In this document: in pieces, positions 31,531 through 43,447 of the stretch | How positions within the stretch are numbered: the first letter of the stretch is position 1 | How the letters are laid out: every line of letters begins with the position of its first letter | NCBI GenBank assembly: GCA_033557465.1 | Contig: CM066051.1 | Coordinates: 101,533,026 to 101,597,025 of the forward strand | Length of the DNA stretch: 64,000 nt | Direction of reading: 5' to 3' | Source of the DNA: Ichthyophis bannanicus | Taxonomy: Eukaryota; Chordata; Amphibia; Gymnophiona; Ichthyophiidae | The notes under the pieces: model-generated | Database searches by the model: none | Told to the model about the DNA's origin: nothing | Seen by the model: the letters and a program-made list of their open reading frames with translations, nothing else | Translations under genes and position numbers: made by a program

Positions 31531-32759
31531 CAGATAGAAGTGGTATGACTGAGACGTTTAAATACCTCCGTAACAACATCTGCTGGCAAGGGAGTTAACC
31601 CACTTGCCTGGACTGATCTAGCAGGAATCCAGGAAAGGAAATTTAATGGTAAGTGAAATTTCTCTATCTGAGCTTTTGGAATGCACATCTGCTAGAACCA
31701 GGGTTAGATATGGCTGTAGCCCAGCTCAAGGCAAACATTTGGGAGGGGTCCTCAAAACCCACTATCAAGCTTTGCTTTCTTCAGCTTCAGACACAGACAC
31801 ACACACTATCTTTCCCGTAAATCTTCACAGACCACACACAAAACAAACAGCAGTTATAAAGAAGTACACAGTACTGCGTTTCGGGCAAATACAAACTCCA
31901 TGCCCTGTTTCAACGCTTAATTCAACTGCAAAAACTGGAATCAATCATCCGGCCTCTCCTTCTCTTCAAGATGCCAGCGCATGCTCATTGACGGTCTGAA
32001 CTCAACAGAAAGACTCTTGTATTAAATGACGCAGGTTTACGGGAAAGACAGTTGAGATAAGTAATTGTTTTTTGATCTTCCTGTTTGGACCCTTACACAT
32101 ACATCTAAATTATTATTTTGCTATAGGTAGCACTAATTTATGGTGGTTTTTACCTATGATATCTGGCTCTGATGTGAGCTTATTAAATTTGAGTACAATG
32201 GAAGTATAGCTTCGAGAGGTTGTTTTTACCTCATGGCTGATCTTCCGACATAAATGCATTTACATACACGCTAGCTCATACCTTTAGATTTCTTACTCTA
32301 TTTCTGTTTATGGGTTTATTGTATAGAGTGTTAGTTATTTTGTTTGTTTTTGGTTCACGACATAATGGTGCATTGGGGGCAGTTTGTCATGGACCTCATG
32401 GCCACGCTAGCCAACACCAAAGCCGCACTTTTTTTCAGCAGGCGCAGGGAACACATGTCAGAGGGGCTCGACGTCCTAGCACAGCTGTGGCCAGGGGAAG
32501 GGCTGTTCTATAGCTATAGTTACTTTATTTGATATACCGCCTACTATGTACCATGTCTAAGTGCTTAACAATGTGTTTCCGCCATGGGCTGTTCAGTCAC
32601 CTCCTATAGAGGATAGCGGCTCATGACAGGTGTGTGATTCTAATAGCGCCAGATTGGCTGTGGAGGCCATGGTATGCGGACCTCATCTGGTTGCTGGTGG
32701 ATCGCCCATAGAAGCTGCCCAACAGGATCAACTTGTTGAGCCAGGGCCTAGTGTTGATG

Positions 32760-34210
32760 CAACAGGTGGATCGGTTCTCGCTTACGGCTTGGCTCTTGAG
32801 AGGGAGCGATTGCGGCGCCGTGGATACTCGGCAACGGTGATTTCCACCATGTTGAACTCCAGGAAGCGTCTTATGTCTGTATATGGCGCATTTTCAAAGG
32901 ATGGTGCGCGAATAGGGGTGCTAGACCGTTCACTTGTTCGCTACCAGACATATTGCTGTTTCTGCAGGGCGGACTAGACAAGGGCCTAATTCTTAGTTCC
33001 CTGAAGGTGCAGGTGGCAGCATTAGCCTATTATCGGTGTGAGTGCAGGGGCGCTCGCTATCAATACACCCAGATGTGATCCGATTCCTTTGAGCAGTTAG
33101 GAACGTGCGATCACCCGTCTGGTTGGTGATGCGATCACCTGTCTGGTCGGTGAGTGGAGTGGAGGAGTGGCCTAGTGGTTGGGGCAAGGTACTTCGGGCC
33201 GGAAGGTCGGGGGTTCAAATCCCACTAGAGGACAGCAACCTTGGGCCGGAAGGACTGGGGTTTCTAGTCCCACAGGGTGCTCCTTGTGGTCTTGGGCAAG
33301 CCACTTAACCCTCCATAGCCCATGTTCCCTGTAAAATAGTTCTCTGTGTGCTGTGCTTTCCTGTCTAATCAATGTGTTTATACCTCAAAAATTTCCTGTC
33401 ATGATTTGACAATTTCCAATCTGTAATCAAAACCGCTGCTGATCGCTGGAAGTAGCGGTATACAAATGTATACTAAATAAATAAAATAAATAAATGCCGC
33501 TCTGGGACTTGAACCTAATCCTAGAGGCACTGGTGGAACCGCCTTTCGAACCTTTAGCTACGGCAAGTTTGAAGAAGCTTTCGTGGAAGACGGCTGTCTT
33601 AGTGGTGCGATGTTCTGCGAGGCGGATTTATGATCTATAGGCGCTCTCGTGTTCCTCCAGTTTACTGCGGAGAAGGTGGTGCTGCGGCCGGTGCCATCCT
33701 TCCTTCCGAAGGTAGTTTTGCATTAGTTTTGCGTTTTCGTTTGAATCAATCTATTTCTCTTCTGACCTTTCAGAATTGAGGAAGAGAGGATCGGGATCTC
33801 AAGCTTCATCGGTTGGATCTGCATAGAGTTCTCCGGAGGTACCTCAAGAAGATGGAGTCTTTTCGTAAGACGGACTAGTTGTTTGTCGTATTTGGTGGTC
33901 CTTGTAAGGAGGAGGTGGCCTTCAAAGCCTCGATTACCCGGTGGATGAAGCAGGCTATCGGGGCAGCGTATACTGTGCACAGGAAGGCTCCTCCCTTGGG
34001 TCTGAGAGCTCACTCTACTCAGGGCCAGGTTACGTCCTGGGCGGAGCACTCCTTGATTCCACCAGTGGACATCTGCTGGGCAGCAACTTGGTCATCGCTA
34101 CACATGTTTTCAAGGCATTATCAGCTAGACGTGCAGGCTAGAGGGACGCAAACATTGGAGCTTCGGCTATTCTGGCTGGGCTTATGGGTCCCACCCGGGT
34201 TTAGGTTCTG
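32760..34210 (+). pseudogene. DIRS-C tyrosine recombinase remnant
   Basis: The N-terminal segment GSVLAYGLALERERLRRRGY (about 32770-32830) is followed by a SINE (33160-33494), then MPLWDLNLILEALVEPPFEP and LKKLSWKTAVLVVRCSARRI at 33495-33640, and AHSTQGQVTSWAE with LHMFSRHYQLDVQARG at 34010-34150. SARR holds the first catalytic Arg, but the expected H-x-x-R reads HSTQ, so the second Arg is lost. Frameshifts also break it. Confidence 0.7.
33160..33494 (+). mobile_element. tRNA-derived SINE with L2-type tail
   Basis: Head with A box TGGCCTAGTGGTTGGGG and B box GGTTCAAATCCC, then body CTTGTGGTCTTGGGCAAGCC, then a tail with AACCGCTGCTGATCG...TAGCGGTATAC and AAATAAATAAAATAAATAAA. The tail hairpin is the reverse complement counterpart of the L2 3' hairpin. 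The head and body resemble the RTE-tailed SINE at 11138, but the tail differs. It interrupts the DIRS-C recombinase. Confidence 0.85.
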
Positions 34211-34947
34211 CTCTGGTACATCCCAACGGTGCCTGGACTGGCCTGGAGAGACAAAGAGGAAGGAGAAATTAGACCTTACCTGCTAATTGTCTTTCCTTGA
34301 GATCTCTCCAGGCCAGTCCAGGGCCCACCCTGTTCATTGGCGCGGTACAGTTGGTTTAGTAGTGGGAGTGACCAGTCAGAGGGTTAGGCTGGAGGTCTCT
34401 GATGCTTAAGAATTAGACCTTGAGATCCAAGAGAAGGGCGTGTTTGGAGGCTGAGAGCCAGCTGAGCTGGTTGGCCCTACTCACCTGTAATTAGTAATCA
34501 GTGTCCTATGAGCATGTAAGTAAAAACAAAAACAAAAGATATATATAGCAAAAAGGGGGATCACAAGGGGGTGAGGGCTTCCTAGGTCCTTCTGTCTCCT
34601 CCTAGTGGCCTTGCGGTTCGTTTGCTCGTTCAAGGTTAGTGCTCTATAGTAAGATAGCTGTTGGCTGCTTTGTCAAGAGAAGACTGAAGTGGATGCTCTA
34701 GGGGAGCCAGATGCCACGTCAATAAGACTCAGTATAATTCAGTCCTCTGCTGCTGGAAGGAGCTGACTACCCAACAGTGCCTGGACTAGCCTGGAGAGAT
34801 CTCAAGGAAAGACAGTTAGCAGGTAAGGACTAATTTCTCCTGTTCTGTATAACTCGCAGCTCAGAATTGTAAAACCAGGAGCATCTTCATTTGCCCATCT
34901 AATTGCCTAAAAATACATTGTAACATGAAGAGCATAGGCATTGTCTC

Positions 34948-35317
34948 CAGAGCCGGCCCATCCACTAGCCGGGCTAGATGACCGCCTAGGGCAGGAGAGC
35001 TGCATGGGCAGCATGGCACACATGGCCTGCCGCACCCCCTTTCTCCATGCTGAGCCACGACACCGCTCCCCACTTCCGCTGATTCCGATGATGGGGTCGA
35101 CTCAGCAGCCCGCAGCACGTCATGTGCTTTGGCACAAATGGCCTGCTGCTTCTGACCCCCCCCAGTTGTGTAGGAGGGGTGAGAAGCACATGGCCTGCCG
35201 CAAGCCCCCCCCCCCCAGCCCCACCACCAGAATCAATGGCAGTGCAGCTCAGCTTGGGGAGTTGGCGCATGGCCAGGACGTCTGCCTAGGTTGGCAGAAA
35301 CACTTGGGCCAGCCCTG
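34948..35317. mobile_element. Non-autonomous hAT-like element (about 370 bp)
   Basis: Left end CAGAGCCGGCCCATCCACTA; right end read in reverse CAGGGCTGGCCCAAGTG. Related to the smaller elements at 47886-48061 and 55965-56067, which share GCCTAGGGT or GCCTAG-type inner sequence. Flanks ATTGTCTC and ATAGTCTT match in 6 of 8 positions, a possible decayed target duplication. No ORF of interest. Confidence 0.65.
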
Positions 35318-35940
35318 ATAGTCTTTGACTCACTTTACGCACATTACATCATGACATGTCTCTGCAGATAGCTGCGTCTCTTTCTTTTCTGTTCAGAAGT
35401 GAAAATAATCCTGCCTTTATGAGGTGCTGAAAGTACAGAATCCACCTAAAGTTGTAAGTTCAATTTATTGGCTACACTAAGGCAGTGCTTTCAAACCTTT
35501 ATCTCACGTGACCCCAGATAATGATGATGAAATCAAACTGGAAGATCTTCAGTCTTTTTCCACTCAATCGACTCATCTAAAGCAAGAATGCAAAAGCAAC
35601 AACAGTATTGGGAACAGAAGAAGCAGTCGGCACAGGGTCCCTTGTGTCAGTGGGTGATATGTGCTTACAAACCCCAGTACTCAGCATGGCTTTCCAGTCT
35701 AACAGAAAGATTGTCCAGGAGGGGGCAAGGGTCTATGGATGTTCACTGGCTCACAGGCCATGTGCTGACATGACTTGGCAAAGGTCACAATGAACGTCCA
35801 GAGAGATGGGGAAATGGCCATGTTTCTGTGACCCCCATCCAATGATGATGTGACTCCATTTAGGAACCACTGTGCTAAGGGGCTGTTTACTAAGCCAGGC
35901 TAATGGTTAACCCAGGCTATCTGCAGCTAGGTCCCATTGA
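35318..35940. other. Unassigned sequence
   Basis: No gene seen. The stretch at 35877-35945 (GGGGCTGTTTACTAAGCC) resembles a dispersed motif also seen near 945. Confidence 0.35.
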
Positions 35941-35949
35941 AAATCCAAA

Positions 35950-36207
35950 TTGCAGATGAAATTTAATGTGAACAAGTGCAAAGTTATGCACCTAGGAAAG
36001 AACAACCCAATCAACAGTTACATGATGCAAGGTACCACCTTTGGAACCACCACCCAGGAAAAGGATTTAGGTATCATTGTGGATAATATGTTGAAACCCT
36101 CTGCCAAGTGTGCAGTGATGGCCAAGAAAGCAAATAGAATGCAAGGAATCATAAGAAAAGGAATAGAAAATAAAGACAAAGGATATTATAATGCCTCTGT
36201 ATCATTA
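35950..36207 (+). pseudogene. CR1 fragment (subfamily 2), plus strand
   Basis: The frame gives MQMKFNVNKCKVMHLGKNN, TQEKDLGIIVDNMLKPSAK and ANRMQGIIRKGIENK, the palm-to-thumb part of a CR1 reverse transcriptase from the same subfamily as the copy at 36208. It stops where the inverted CR1 tail begins. Confidence 0.75.
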
Positions 36208-38640
36208 CATAAGAACATAAGAAATGCCATACTGGGTCAGACCAAGGTCCATCAAGCCCAGTATCTTGTTTCCAACAGTGGCCAAACCAGATCACAAGTA
36301 CTTAGCAGTTTCACATAAAGACCTATAGATTCCATGATTGTATTGGGGCAAGCAGTGGATTACCTGGGTCCTTATAATAATTATTTATGGACCTTTCCTC
36401 CAGGAACTTGTCCAACCTTTTTTAAACCCAGATACACTAACAGCTTTTACTACATCTTGCAACAACGAATTCCAGAGTTTGAATTACGTGTTGAGTAAAA
36501 AAAAATGTTTTCTCTTATTAGTCTTAAATAAGTTACCCTGTAGCTTCATTACATGTCCCCTAGTCTTTCTATATTTTGATGGCGTAAAGAATTGATCTAC
36601 CTTTACCCATTCAATTCATTAATTTATAGACTTCTATCATATCTCCCCTCAGCCGTCTCTTTTCCAGGTTAAAGAGCCCTAACCTTTTTAGCCTTTCTTC
36701 ATAGGGGTATCCTTCCATCCCCTTTACCATTTTGGTGGCTCTTCTCTGTACCTTTTCTAATATCTCTATATCCTTTTTAAGATACGGCAACCAGAACTGC
36801 ACACAATATTCAAGGTGTGGTCGCACTATGGAACGATACAGAGGTATTATAATATCCTTTGTTTTATTTTCCATTCCTTTCCTTCTGATACCTAGCATTC
36901 TATTTGCTCTCTTGGCCGCCGCTACGCACTGGGCGGATGGTTTCAACATGTTATCCACAATGACGCCTAAATCGTTTTCCTGAGTGGTGGCTTCTAATGT
37001 GGAATTTTGTATTTGGCATTCATAGTTTAGGTTGTTCTTCCCTAGGTTCATAACTTTGCACTTGTCCACATTAAATTTCATCTGCCATTTGAACATCCAG
37101 TCTTCCAATTTATCAAGATCCTCTTGCAATTTTCCACAATCCTCATGGGTTTTAACAACTTTGAATAATTTTGTGTCATCTGCAAATTTGATAACCTCAC
37201 TCATTATTCCCATTTCCAGATCATTTATGAATATGATAAAAAGCAGCGGACCCAGCACAGATCCCTGGGGTACACCACTATTCACCTTTCTCCATTGGGA
37301 AAATTGGCCATTTAGCCCTACCCTCTGCTTTCTATCTTTTTAACCAGTTCCTGATCCACAATAGTACACTGCCTCCTATCTCATGACTTTTTAGTTTTGC
37401 CAAAAGTCTCTGATGAGGGATCTTGTCAAAGACTTTCTGAAAGTCCAGATACACTATATCAACCGACTCACCTTTGTCTATCTGTTTATTCACACCTTCA
37501 AAAAAACATAACAGATTAGTAAGACAAGATCTTTCTTGTCTAAAGCCATGTTGGCTGTCTCCCATTAAGCCATGACTATCTACATGTTCAGTAATTTTAT
37601 TGTTTATAATGGTTTCTACCATTTTGCCCGGTACTGATGTTACGCTCACTGGCCTGTAGTTTCCCGATCACCCCTGGAACCCTTTTTAAAAATTGTATTA
37701 CATTGGCCATTCGCCAATCTTCAAGTACTACAGATGATTTTAATGATAGTTCACAGATTACTAATAATAGGTCTTCAATCTCATATTTCAGTTCTTTCAA
37801 CACCCTCGAGTGTATACCATCTTGTCTAGGTGATTTACTACTGTTTAGTTTATCGAATAGTTGTAATATATCTTCCCAGTTTATCGGTATTTCTTTCAGT
37901 TCTTCCGATGCATCATCTTTAAATACCATTTCAGTCATGGGTAACTTCCCTACATCTTCTTCAGTAAAGACCGAAGCAAAGAATTCATTCAGTCTCTCCG
38001 CTATGGCCTTGTTCCCTCTTACTGCCCCTTTTACCCCTCTATCATGTAAAGGTCCAACTGACTCATAGGTTTTTTGCTATGAATATGAAAATTCTTTATT
38101 ATCTGTTTTTGCTTCCACAGCAAGCTTCTTTTCAAATTCTCCCTTTGACTGCCTTATCAATGCCTTGCGTCTAACTTGCTAGTGCTTATATTGTTTCCAG
38201 TTTTTGTCATTTGGCTCCTTCTTCCATTTCCTGAAATATGCTTTTTTTGGCTACAACAGCCTCTCTGAGCTCACCTTTAAACCATCCTGGCAGTTTTATG
38301 AACTTCCTTCCACCTTTCTAAAGTGTGAAATACAGCTGGTCTGGGCTTCCAAGACAGTATTTTATACAACGCCTATGCCTGATGTAAATCTTTAACCTTT
38401 TATCATAGTTTCCCTTTTGAAAGTTAAAAGGTATTACTGTGGCTTTCCTTGCCGTCCTTCCTCCTTTTATGAAATCAAATGTGATCATGCTATGATCACT
38501 ATTTCCAAGTGGCCCTAACACCCTTATCTCTTGTACCAGATCTTGTGTACCACTAAGGACTTGTCCAAAATAGCTTCCCCTCTTGTCAGTTCATGAACCA
38601 GCTGCTCCAAGAAGCAGTCATTTATTTCTTCTAGAAACGT
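36208..38640 (-). pseudogene. CR1 LINE (subfamily 2), reverse transcriptase and linker
   Basis: The 3' end has CATACTGGGTCAGACCAAGG and CATCAAGCCCAGTATC on the plus strand, the common CR1 tail motif. Minus-strand segments: RLGLFNLEKRRLRGDMIEVY (36670), PLYRSIVRPHLEYCVQFW (about 36840), SGVPQGSVLGPLLFIIFIND and IKFADDTKLFK (37285-37170), QHGFRQERSCLTNLL and IVYLDFQKVFDKIPHQR (37555-37400), KLNSSKSPRQDGIHSRVLKE (37850-37790), then linker and end-of-endonuclease pieces to 38640. Frameshifts and stops throughout, no complete endonuclease. Confidence 0.85.
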
Positions 38641-38944
38641 TATCTCCTTGGCATGTCCTGCTGTGATACTGAGCCTGACACCCCCCAAATCCAGAAGGGC
38701 AGCAGCAGAAGCAATCGTGTCTTACCCATTCCACTTAAACCCTGGCAAGACCGCTCGGGAAAATCACGGAATTACTTACTCTCGGTACACAGGAGCCATC
38801 AGCGGGAGGAGTAAGGGGGCGAGAGTCTCCACCCTCGGGACAGAGACTGAAACACTTCCTGTGTGTACTCAGAAACTGAGCTTGAACAGACTCCGTGAGC
38901 AGAAAAGAAAGTGAGGGAAACTGGTATTATTCTCTATCTCTTCT
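38641..38944. other. Unassigned sequence between CR1 copies
   Basis: No recognisable gene or repeat in about 300 bp; the open frame at 38648-38914 has no features I can interpret. Confidence 0.35.
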
Positions 38945-39190
38945 GAACATAAGAAATGTCATACTGGGTCAGACCAAGGTCCATCAAGCCCAGTATCCTG
39001 TTTCCAACAGTGGCCAATCCAGGTCACAAGTACCTAGCAGTTTGCCAAAAAGACACAGGTTCCACAATGCTTGTATTGGGTCAAGCAATGGATTTCCCAG
39101 ATCCTCTTTAATAATGGTTTATGGACCTTTCCTCCAGGTACTTGTCCAAACCTTTTTTCAAACCAGCTACACTAACAGCTGGGTGCTAAG
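38945..39190 (-). mobile_element. CR1 (subfamily 2) 3' tail fragment
   Basis: CATACTGGGTCAGACCAAGG, GTATCCTGTTTCCAACAGTG and CTTGTCCAAACCTTTTTTC match the tails at 36208 and 54735. It is a 5'-truncated insertion. Confidence 0.85.
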
Positions 39191-39249
39191 GGACGATTTC
39201 TTGCCAAAAGCCATTGTAACTCACTGACACAGGTCCTTCCTGTTATTTT

Positions 39250-39372
39250 CTTTTCAGGGACTGCCAGTCAGTGGTGGCCCAGCAGCTCCTGGGTTTTCTT
39301 GGCAGTGTGACTGAAGTAGATCTCCAGACCTTTCTTCCAAGCCAGTGACTTGGCCAAGGTCACAATGCCTTG
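39250..39372 (-). mobile_element. RTE-tailed SINE fragment
   Basis: GGCCCAGCAGCTCCTGGGTT, TTCTTGGCAGTGTGACTG and CTTGGCCAAGGTCACAA match the tail and body of the SINE at 11138-11358. The tRNA head is missing. Confidence 0.7.
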
Positions 39373-39424
39373 CATTTAACTAGCCAGTATTTGTTTCCTG
39401 TGTTAATCATTTTGCTCTTTTTTT

Positions 39425-40968
39425 CCAGTTTCTTTTTTTATTTATTTTATTTATGACTTTATTTACATAACATAGCCAGAAAAAACTGAATAATCAAGGA
39501 AAAAAAAGGTAATGCAGCCCATAACACATTGCACAAAAGAAATATACATTCTTAAGCTAGACCACAATGACAGATCCAAGTATCGGAAACAATGAATAAA
39601 AAAAAAAAGAAAAACATAACATTTAGGAGCAAACATATTACATGGCATCCGATACAAAATGCTCATTCGTCTTCTTTAACTAGCAAAAATTGAGCCAGTT
39701 GTTTGGATTCAAAAAAAAAAAATGCTTAGACTGAAATACAATAATATATTTGCATGGATACTTAAGGCGAAAGATTGCACCCAAAGTGGTGACCCTCTGG
39801 CGAATGGTCATAAAGTCTCTGCCGTTTTTGGGTGTCTCCAGCTAAATCAGGGAAAAGAGACACCTTTTACTCCATAAACTGGGATGACTTATTGCGGAAA
39901 TATGATCTCAGGACAGAGTTTTGGTCTGATTCAAAAGCAAAGCCCACCAACAAGGTGGGTCTGCTGGTCACTACTCTAGGGAACTTTCAAGGATGCCAGT
40001 GAGATCTAAATTCACTGGCTCAGCTGGATGGATGCAGTGTCAGGGAACAGGAGAAATAACAGTCACATATTGAATTCTAGCAATAGGAGATAATACCTCA
40101 GAGGCATCTTCAGAATTTCCACAAAGTACTTACAGACCAAGTCCAGTGGGGTCAGTGAAGAAGACCGAGTAAAATTTAGAAACCTCAGATTATTTCTGCG
40201 AAGCTGGTTCTCCATAAACTCTATCTTCTGAGGCCGGATGTTGCACCCCTTGATGTGAGCACCTCCAACTGCTTTCAAGTCCCCTACCTGGGTCTCTAGT
40301 CGAGGTCACCCGGGTAGCTTGCTCAGCCTTATCTGCCACAACTGCCTGATGATTTCCTTTTAATGAAGAAACCTTTTGGTTGACCGACTCCACAACAGCG
40401 AGGAGGTAATGCTGTAAAGAAGAAATGGCATCCTACAAACTGTCTAGAGTCACTAGCACCGGCTTTTCTAGCCTGCTTTGCCCCAAAGATCTTCCCATGG
40501 GTACTGGAAGGAGCACAAACTGGAGGAAACAATCCCTGGGCTCCACTCCCAGCCTCACTACCTGCCGAAAACTGCCTCAGCTGAGTGCCCTCTGGTGCGG
40601 TACAAGCACCAAATGCCAGAAATTCCCGCTCCCTCTCCACCATAGCTGATTGGCTACTTTCGGGTTGAGGCAGAGACATTGTATGGGGATAAACTCAACC
40701 CTACTGCTCTGGTTTGCATTTGAATTCAGCGGACTCGCCAAAGCCATTGCAAACACCATGGGGAGACAAAACCGGTCTATAGATTGCTGCACCACCATCG
40801 GAGTCGACACCAGGCCAGAGGACTGGCTATTCTGTTTCCTCTTCCTCCCCATTGAAGAAACCTCAAAGGGGAACAACGCAGCACAAGCAGCCAGAATGGT
40901 AAGGCTTCCTACATGGCAAAGAACTCCACCGCCATCTTGGATCAGACCTTTATTTTCCATTTTCTGAA
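39425..40968 (-). pseudogene. L1-like retrotransposon ORF1 remnant
   Basis: Minus-strand pieces in order: MGRKRKQNSQSSGLVST (about 40850), a Ser/Pro-rich stretch (40680-40330), a coiled-coil-like VVESVNQKVSSLKGNHQAVV (about 40390), IEFMENQLRRNNLRFLNF (about 40220), and VSLFPDLAGDTQKRQRLYDH (about 39850). The ENQLRRNNLRFLNF and FPDLA-TQKRR-like motifs are characteristic of L1/Tx1-type ORF1 RNA-binding proteins. Many frameshifts. A TTTATTTATTTTATTTATG stretch at about 39432 marks the 3' side. No L1 ORF2 is attached. Confidence 0.6.
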
Positions 40969-41200
40969 GGATTTTCTCTTAGCTATAACAACCTCTCTGA
41001 CTTTATCTTTAAGCCATGCTGGCTGTCTTTTGGCCTTCCTTCCACCTTTCTTAAAGCATGGAATATATTTGGTCTGGGCTTCCAAGATAGTATTTTTAAA
41101 TAATACCCAGGCCTGATATAAACTCTTAATCTTTGCAGTTCCTTCTTTTGTTAACAGAAAGGCTTTTAATTTTTTAAGATTAGCAGAGTGCACATTCTAG
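40969..41200 (-). pseudogene. CR1 linker fragment
   Basis: The minus-strand frame gives IKSLYQAWVLFKNTILEAQT, YIPCFKKGGRKAKRQPAWL and VREVVIAKRKSFRKW, which is the stretch between endonuclease and reverse transcriptase in CR1 proteins. Confidence 0.7.
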
Positions 41201-41297
41201 CTTTTTTAGAGGCTTTTAGAATACTCTATATGCAAAATTAATAAAGAGTCAATTTACATGAGAAACCAAACTGAAACTAAGTTTTAAAAAATTCTTA

Positions 41298-41470
41298 TTT
41301 CTCCAGGACCAAGCAGGAAGTCAGTCCTCACTTATGGGTGACGTCGGCGCCGACGGAGCCCTCACGGAGCAATTTTCCCCAGCTTTCAAAGAAAGCCTTT
41401 GGGAATTGCAGCGCGCATGCGCGGTCCCCTTCCCGCCCAAGGGTGCCATCTTGCTCAGTCTCCTTTTTTC
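41298..41470 (+). repeat. DIRS-E left inverted terminal repeat
   Basis: Begins TTTCTCCAGGACCAAGCAGG; internal words CACTTATGGGTGACGTCGG, CGCCGACGGAGCCCTCACGG and GTGCCATCTTGCTCAGTCT recur in reverse complement at 46787-46930. Confidence 0.9.
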
Positions 41471-41699
41471 CGCGGAGCCCTACAGACGTAGTTTGTTATC
41501 GCCGCTGAAAAAGTTGATTTCTTTTATTTTGTTTCTTGTTATTTTTCTCGGTTCGTGTGTCCTCTTCCCCGCCCGGCCTCGATATTCCCTATCGAGTCCG
41601 TTCACATAATTTTTTTCTCTCCAACTGGCGTTCCCGCCACTTTTTCCTTCTTCCCTGGCAGCACGGTCTTTCGACCTTGCAGGGGCCCTTTTTCCCCCG

Positions 41700-43447
41700 A
41701 TGGCTGCCAGTAGGTTTAAAAAGTGTGATCGTTTTGTCAAACTTATGTCTCTTACCGACACGCATGACTGCTGCCTGAGTTGCGGTCCGTGCAACAAGAT
41801 GTCCTCGAAGGCGTTGAGGAGTCGGCAGTCACAAAAGGAACGAATCTTCTCTGACCCCGCGCCCAGTCGGGCCCGGACCTCGTCAGAGGCCGCGACGTCT
41901 CGTGGCTCCGGCTCCGAGCACCGTCGGAGTTCCTCTGAACGGGGGTCCCCCGGCCGGGAACACCGTCGGAAGAAGAAGCCCGCGAGGGTGGCATCGGAGG
42001 ACGCTCCTGGTCCCTCGAGGGCCGGGTCGCATAGCCCCGTCAGCCGCCCCGGGTCATCGGAGGCAGAGAGGCCTTTGAAGCTTCCTCGTCTCGAAGTGGA
42101 GTCGCCTGGCACGTGAGTACTGTAGTCCTCCTGGACTCTCCTTCGGGAGAGCCGACGTCGGGCCCGAGTCAGGAACTGCTGGGTCTTCTGAGTTTGGTCT
42201 CAGATTGACGACCTTGGAGCGCAGTATCGCTGCCTTCATGGACCAGCAGCGGGCATTGATCACCGGCCTCGCCAGTGCATCTGCCCCGACCACCGGGACG
42301 TCGACGCCCAAGTCGACCCCGGAGGCCGAGTCGATCCTCGAGTCCATACGAGCTCGAGTCGATCCTCGACCTAGGTCTCCCTCGGCCTCCCGTTCGGGAC
42401 CGAGGTCCTCGACGCCGGCCTCGGCGTCGGGGCGGAGATCCCCGGCTCTCGCTCGCACGGAGCCACTCGATTCCTCCTCGGAGGAGTCGGGCTGGGACAC
42501 GGAGGAGGACGAGACACCCGGTTCTTTCAGACTCGGTGCGTCCCCTCCGACTCGCCCGAGCCTCGGAGCCTCGGAGGCGGTCCCCCCCGGAGGATACCCG
42601 GTTCTCCGATTTCGTGAGGGATATGGCCAAGGCTTTGGCCTTCCCGGCAGATCCGGAGGAGGAGCCTCAGGCCGAAGAGCTCGAGGCCCTCCAATACGAC
42701 TCTCCCCCGAAGGAGGCCTTTACTGTACTGGTTCCCCCGATGCTGGAGCGGCTACTCTTCCGCATGTGGGAGAGCCCGGCCTCGACGCCGGTGCTGAACA
42801 AGCGGGTCGATTCCATGTATCGAGTCCGCAAGAGCCCCGGGTTCCAGAAGTCACAACTGCCACACCATTCCATGGTGGTGGAATCGGCCATGCATCGGCT
42901 TACGAGTCAAAAGATGCACTCCTCGGTGCCTCCGGGTAAGGAGGCCCGGAATCTGGATGCCCTCGGTAGAAAGTGCTTCCAGGGCTCTATGCTTGCTTGT
43001 CGAGTCCAGACATACCAACTATATATGGGCATGTATCTTCGAGACCTGGCAAAAGAAATTGTGGGGTTCTCTGCTGGTTTCTCCGAGGAACCGTTGCAGC
43101 GGTTCCAGGCCTTGTCCACAGGGATTCGAGAGTGTTCGAAGTTCATTTCTCGAGCAGCCTACGATGGCTTCGAAGCATCGGCTCGAGTAGCCGGAGCCGG
43201 CATCGGGGCTCACCGTCAGGCTTGGCTTCAGTCATCCGACCTCGAGCCATGGGTGCAGGACAAGTTGGTCGATGTCCCTTGCAGAGGTGAAAACCTCTTT
43301 GGAAAGCCCATGGCTGAAAAGGCGGCGGAGCTCGAGTCCGAGACTCTCACCAGGACTCGCCTATCCAGAACGACCTCTGCCCCTTCGCAGAAGAGGAAGG
43401 GCTCTGGGAAAAAGCCTTTTTTACCCGAGGAAGGTGTTTGCTTATAA
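41700..43447 (+). pseudogene. DIRS-E gag-like region
   Basis: Starts MAASRFKKCDRFVKLMSL with a Cys-rich DCCLSCGPCNKM segment (41700-42116), then a Ser/Arg/Pro-rich region in a second frame (42205-42540), then a third frame to 43447 with DTRFSDFVRDMAKALAFP, LNKRVDSMYRVRK, FSAGFSEEPLQRFQALSTGI and LFGKPMAEKAAELES. The last part resembles the helical core of DIRS gag and DIRS-D gag. At least two frame changes and one stop separate the parts, so I score it as broken, although sequencing errors in GC-rich DNA could imitate this. Confidence 0.7.

Larger units (their letters stand above)
31535..34840 (+). mobile_element. DIRS retrotransposon C, decayed
   Basis: An internal complementary region at about 34230-34330 (GAGATCTCTCCAGGCCAGTC) is matched in inverted orientation by the right terminus at about 34755-34840 (GACTAGCCTGGAGAGATCTC). 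The left portion is mixed: a DIRS terminus-like stretch at 31570-31680, and 32000-32640 without recognisable coding apart from a short L2-tail-like piece near 32525 (GATATACCGCCTACTATG). Only the recombinase region is recognisable, and a SINE interrupts it. Confidence 0.65.

Noticed and set aside
33160..33240. Functional tRNA gene
   Set aside because: A and B boxes are present, but the sequence continues into a SINE body and tail, and the cloverleaf stems do not pair convincingly by eye.
42205..42630. Arg/Ser-rich frames on both strands as a splicing-factor-like gene
   Set aside because: They lie in the DIRS-E gag region; the composition comes from CpG-rich sequence.
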